A stretch of 34,986 nucleotides of DNA from Megamonas hypermegale (GTDB taxonomy: Bacteria > Bacillota > Negativicutes > Selenomonadales > Selenomonadaceae), in assembly GCA_002314325.1 (NCBI GenBank), contig DCFC01000040.1, forward strand, positions 46,812 to 81,797. The letters are read 5' to 3'. Of the stretch, positions 32,745 to 34,986 are shown piece after piece; within the stretch, counting starts at the first letter, position 1; each line of letters starts with the position of its first letter. The translations under genes and the position numbers were made by a program. The notes below the pieces were generated by a model. That model was not told where the DNA came from and ran no database searches. It saw only the letters and a program-made list of their open reading frames with translations.

Positions 32745-32890
32745 TGGATTATTTATTGCAAAGTATAGCAAACTATGGTTTTCCGATGGTGGTAGCGGTA
32801 TTTCTGCTGGTGCGTATGGATAAGCGTCTGGCTGATTTGGATAACGGCATACGTGATTTAACGGAAGCAATCAGGCAGAAGCATTATTAA
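32744..32890 (+). CDS. YvrJ-family small membrane protein
   Basis: A 48-residue protein. Residues 4-23 form one transmembrane helix (QSIANYGFPMVVAVFLLVRM), followed by a charged amphipathic tail (DKRLADLDNGIRDLTEAIRQKHY). The YGFPMVVAVFLL motif is diagnostic of the YvrJ family. The ATG at 32744 overlaps the sigma stop by one base (TGATG), with GGGGCGAG upstream, so translation is probably coupled. In Bacillus subtilis yvrJ also lies beside a sigma-factor gene (yvrI). Its size and topology resemble holin-like proteins of the BhlA/UviB kind, but membrane permeabilisation is only a hypothesis. Confidence 0.85.
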   Translation: MDYLLQSIANYGFPMVVAVFLLVRMDKRLADLDNGIRDLTEAIRQKHY

Positions 32891-32894
32891 AAAT

Positions 32895-32923
32895 TTGGCA
32901 TATTTTGTTTAAAAGCATATAAT
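32895..32923 (+). promoter_or_regulatory. Promoter of the MFS gene
   Basis: TTGGCA (32895-32900), a 17-base spacer and TATAAT (32918-32923). It starts directly after the YvrJ gene and separates the MFS gene from it. Confidence 0.65.
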
Positions 32924-32959
32924 AATGATTGCACTATATTTTGCGAAAGGATGTTATTC

Positions 32960-34138
32960 ATGCCATTTAAAGAACCTTTATGGACAAAAGACTATATACT
33001 CAATATTGTAAACAATTTTCTCTTGTTCATCATCTTTTATATGCTTATGGTTTACACAACCTCATTTGCCATTTCATCGTTCAATGCTTCCGTCAGTGAA
33101 GCGGGGCTTGCTTCTGGAACATTCATACTCGGCGCACTCGTTTCCCGTCTGTTCTCCGGCCGCTATCTCGATTTTGTCGGACGCAGGAAAATGTTGCTGT
33201 TTTCCGCCTGTCTGTATCTATTGAGCACCGTAAGCTATCATTTTATCATGAACATGATGTTTCTGCTCGTTTTGCGCTTTGTGCAGGGCGCTGCTTACGG
33301 CATGATGTCGACTGTAATCGCTACGGAAATAACTTCTATCATACCGAAAAGCAGACGCGGCGAGGGTATCGGCTATTTCACCCTGAGTATCACGCTCGGC
33401 TCGGCTATCGGACCGTTTCTCGGCATCACCCTGCCGAAAATAAATCCCGTCTATCCGCTGTATTTCTGCGATATAATCGCTGTAACAATTGTTATCGTAT
33501 CGCTTGCCACTAAAGTTCATGCCATCGTGCCCGGTTTTCGCCAGCGCGTGGAAGTCAAATCGCTGCGCCTGCGCACTTTTATTGAAACAACGGCTCTGCC
33601 GATTTCCTTCATTGGTTTTCTGGGCGCAATAGGCTTTGCTTCCATCATGAGTTTTATTGGTACATACAGCGAAGTTATCGACTTGGCTTTTGCCGGCAGT
33701 ATATTTTTTATCGTTTATTCTCTGGCGTGCCTTGTCTTTCGCCCGCTGTTCGGTATTTTGCTGGACAGATACGGCACCCATGTCGTCATGTTTCCCGTAC
33801 TGTTTGCCATGATAACCGGCTTCATGGCTATTGCGCTGGCCGACTCTTCTTTCACTTTGCTACTCGGCGCCGTTCTCGTCGGCACAGGCTACGGCTCCAT
33901 TCCGTCAGCTGGTCAGGCTATCGCCGTCCAAAAAGTCAAACCGAACCGCTTCAGTTTGGCAACATCCACGCTGTACATGTCGCTCGATGCCGGCAGCGGC
34001 GTCGGTCCGTATCTGCTCGGCATGATTGTTCCTGTCTACGGCTTCCGCTCCGTTTACGTCTGCGCATCTTTGCTCGCTGTCGTTGCGCTTATATTTTACT
34101 GCGGCAATATATTTTTCTCCCGCAAGAAAAATGCCTGA
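32960..34138 (+). CDS. MFS transporter
   Basis: A 392-residue major facilitator with twelve hydrophobic segments. The loop 2-3 motif is present as GRYLDFVGRRKM, and RFVQGAAYGMMSTV matches the segment-4 signature of drug-type exporters. The second half contains RPLFGILLDRYGTHVV, the repeated motif. I start at ATG 32960, with GAAAGG 9 bases upstream; the in-frame ATG at 32951 directly abuts that site. It resembles multidrug or sugar efflux members, but the substrate is unknown. It is monocistronic, with its own promoter and terminator. Confidence 0.88.
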   Translation: MPFKEPLWTKDYILNIVNNFLLFIIFYMLMVYTTSFAISSFNASVSEAGLASGTFILGALVSRLFSGRYLDFVGRRKMLLFSACLYLLSTVSYHFIMNMMFLLVLRFVQGAAYGMMSTVIATEITSIIPKSRRGEGIGYFTLSITLGSAIGPFLGITLPKINPVYPLYFCDIIAVTIVIVSLATKVHAIVPGFRQRVEVKSLRLRTFIETTALPISFIGFLGAIGFASIMSFIGTYSEVIDLAFAGSIFFIVYSLACLVFRPLFGILLDRYGTHVVMFPVLFAMITGFMAIALADSSFTLLLGAVLVGTGYGSIPSAGQAIAVQKVKPNRFSLATSTLYMSLDAGSGVGPYLLGMIVPVYGFRSVYVCASLLAVVALIFYCGNIFFSRKKNA

Positions 34139-34148
34139 AAATCCATAT

Positions 34149-34192
34149 AAAAAAGCAGTTGCTTAAGATTAATTTTAAGCAGCTGCTTTTTA
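34149..34192. terminator. Terminator of the MFS gene
   Basis: AAAAAGCAGTTGCTTAA pairs with TTAAGCAGCTGCTTTTT around an 8-base loop (one mismatch or wobble), with T-rich DNA to the right. Confidence 0.87.
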
Positions 34193-34197
34193 TTTTA

Positions 34198-34206
34198 TGC
34201 TATAAT
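34198..34206 (+). promoter_or_regulatory. Extended -10 promoter of the 38-residue peptide gene
   Basis: TGCTATAAT immediately follows the MFS terminator. It would begin an mRNA with a leader of about 60 bases that includes GCAAGTATTTATAT (34214-34227). Confidence 0.55.
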
Positions 34207-34270
34207 AAAAAAGGCAAGTATTTATATCGTTCGCTGACTACCTGTCATTTATATGATGGGAGGTGATAGC

Positions 34271-34387
34271 ATGAGTTTGGATGAATTATTCATTATGATA
34301 CTTGATATTGCTATAAACAATAGCTTATCCGTTATCATTGCATTCACAGCACTGCTCATTGTTGTTACTTTAACGCTCAAAGATTAG
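34271..34387 (+). CDS. Small hydrophobic peptide, candidate type I toxin
   Basis: A 38-residue ORF: an acidic N-terminus (MSLDELFIMILDIAINN), then a transmembrane segment SVIIAFTALLIVVTLTL and a short KD end. The ribosome site GGGAGGTGAT, 5 bases upstream, is excellent. It has its own promoter, and a well-formed promoter on the opposite strand points at its 3' side. Size and layout recall Fst/TxpA/BsrG-like peptide toxins, but it lacks the positively charged C-terminus common to many of them, and I recognise no family. Alternatives are a small membrane-bound regulator or chance. Confidence 0.5.
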   Translation: MSLDELFIMILDIAINNSLSVIIAFTALLIVVTLTLKD

Positions 34388-34486
34388 CCGTCTATAGCGT
34401 TTTAGTCAGCCGTTTGAACATTGAACCTTATTCACATTGTCAATAAATGATGAGGTTTCAGCACATGTGGCAAATGTAAAAGAATT

Positions 34487-34500
34487 ATATAAATACTTGC
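34487..34500 (-). repeat. Inverted copy of the peptide-gene leader motif
   Basis: Read on the minus strand this is GCAAGTATTTATAT, identical to 34214-34227 on the plus strand. Both copies sit about 10-20 bases after a -10 box, so the two facing transcripts would begin alike. Confidence 0.7.
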
Positions 34501-34525
34501 TTTTCATTTATTCTATTATAGATTT

Positions 34526-34554
34526 ATTATAACTCACTGATAGTTATATTTCAA
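34526..34554 (-). promoter_or_regulatory. Antisense promoter facing the small peptide gene
   Basis: On the minus strand: TTGAAA (34554-34549), a 17-base spacer and TATAAT (34531-34526). Transcription would run leftward from about 34519 toward and through the peptide gene. Confidence 0.6.
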
Positions 34555-34625
34555 ATATCTATTATATTATTTTTTTATTCTACGAAAGTGCCGGTGCGGC
34601 ACAATATATATCAAACTACCCATCA

Positions 34626-34860
34626 TTCATTTTTCTTTTGAAAGGTCAAAAGAAAAACGAACCAAAAAGAAAAAATCTTTTAACGTTTCGCTATCGCTGC
34701 ACTAGGCGAGCCTTCGCAACTCTTCTATGAATATATTCAGTACAACGGCTCGAAACGTAATTTGGCTCGTGCCTTCTGTTTCCAGCAGGAACTCAATTTG
34801 AGCTGTTGACACTATAATTCGCTACTCATGCTGAAACTTTCATCCATGTTAGAGATTTTC
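34626..34860. repeat. Dispersed intergenic repeat R2, copy 2
   Basis: Matches 12373-12656 in the same orientation: TCTTTTGAAAGGTCAAAAGA, GAACCAAAAAGAAAAA, TTTTAACGTTTCG, TATCGCTGCACTA, AGCCTTCG, TACAACGGCT, AATTTGGCTCGTGC and GCTGAAACT are shared, with small gaps between. Confidence 0.75.
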
Positions 34861-34981
34861 ACGGTAGCTTTAGCTATTAAAAATAAAATTTATTAGATGT
34901 GTCTTTAGTTCAAATGTTTGAGCATAAGTGAGTTTTTGAACGTTACAGCTAATAAATTTTATTTTTAAAGTGAAAATCTCT
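34851..34981. repeat. Large inverted repeat at window edge
   Basis: Outer arms AGAGATTTTCAC (34851-34862) and its exact complement (34970-34981); inner 20-base perfect arms beginning TTAAAAATAAAATTT (34877-34896) and ending at 34949-34968. Between outer and inner left arms lies a mini-hairpin TAGCTTTAGCTA. The centre (34897-34948) contains no gene. Confidence 0.75.
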
Positions 34982-34986
34982 TATGG

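Larger units (their letters stand above)
34388..34986. other. Non-coding region to the window edge
   Basis: No convincing gene. It holds the antisense promoter (34526-34554), a small GTGCCG-GTG-CGGCAC hairpin near 34588-34602, the second copy of repeat R2 and a large inverted repeat. Confidence 0.6.

Noticed and set aside
33218..33781. A 187-codon open frame antisense to the MFS gene
   Set aside because: It is a shadow of the GC-richer coding strand with no start signals or recognisable domain.
34588..34602. GTGCCG-GTG-CGGCAC hairpin resembling the CGGCACAATAT motif at 13-23
   Set aside because: The shared part is only about ten bases and the flanks differ; insufficient for a repeat family.
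1..34986. Possible CRISPR array, prophage, or tRNA/rRNA genes
   Set aside because: No regularly spaced direct repeats, phage structural genes, cloverleaf sequences or rRNA segments were recognised by eye; a dedicated scan was not possible.

Overview
The window looks like a chromosomal segment of a Gram-negative-walled Firmicute. My best guess is the class Negativicutes (a Selenomonas/Megamonas-like organism), inferred from gene content and style rather than from any marker gene. Firmicute traits are the walJ-htrA-rlmH order, strong AGGAGG ribosome sites, and YvrJ, DUF1659 and DUF2922 proteins beside a sigma factor. A WbaP-initiated, ABC-transporter-exported surface glycan is typical of an outer-membrane organism. 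No rRNA or tRNA gene was seen.

Layout. 0-7 kb: an HD-domain hydrolase converging on tadA; a sodium:solute symporter converging on an isochorismatase-fold hydrolase; the leftward set rlmH, htrA, walJ; and a leftward PerR-like regulator with a palindromic operator. 7-11 kb: a rightward operon of a membrane metallophosphoesterase, a second HD protein and glnS, facing leftward putP across a shared terminator. 12.3-13.1 kb: a long intergenic stretch with a dispersed repeat, a near-perfect promoter and a leader terminator ahead of amtB-glnK. 15-18.3 kb: pepD and an NhaC-family antiporter, separated by a palindromic repeat.

18.4-29.6 kb is one rightward glycan cluster. WbaP starts the glycan on undecaprenyl phosphate and an ABC-2 permease/ATPase pair exports it. 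Three related DUF4422 proteins (the last fused to a GT8 glycosyltransferase) probably assemble it. RfbF, RfbG, a reductase/epimerase and an RmlC-like epimerase make a CDP-linked deoxy sugar, and Glf supplies galactofuranose. The transferase part is markedly more AT-rich than the flanking housekeeping genes, which suggests transfer.

29.7-32.9 kb holds a small and poorly understood locus: a short XRE-like regulator, a DUF2922 protein, a DUF1659 protein, a sigma-70 family factor and, overlapping the sigma gene, a 48-residue YvrJ-family membrane protein. A lone TnpB element with IS200/IS605-type end hairpins sits between the DUF2922 and DUF1659 genes. This is my leading candidate for an undescribed system. 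33-35 kb: an MFS transporter, then a 38-residue hydrophobic peptide gene faced by a strong antisense promoter (a possible type I toxin-antitoxin pair), a second copy of the 12.4-kb repeat, and a large inverted repeat at the window edge.
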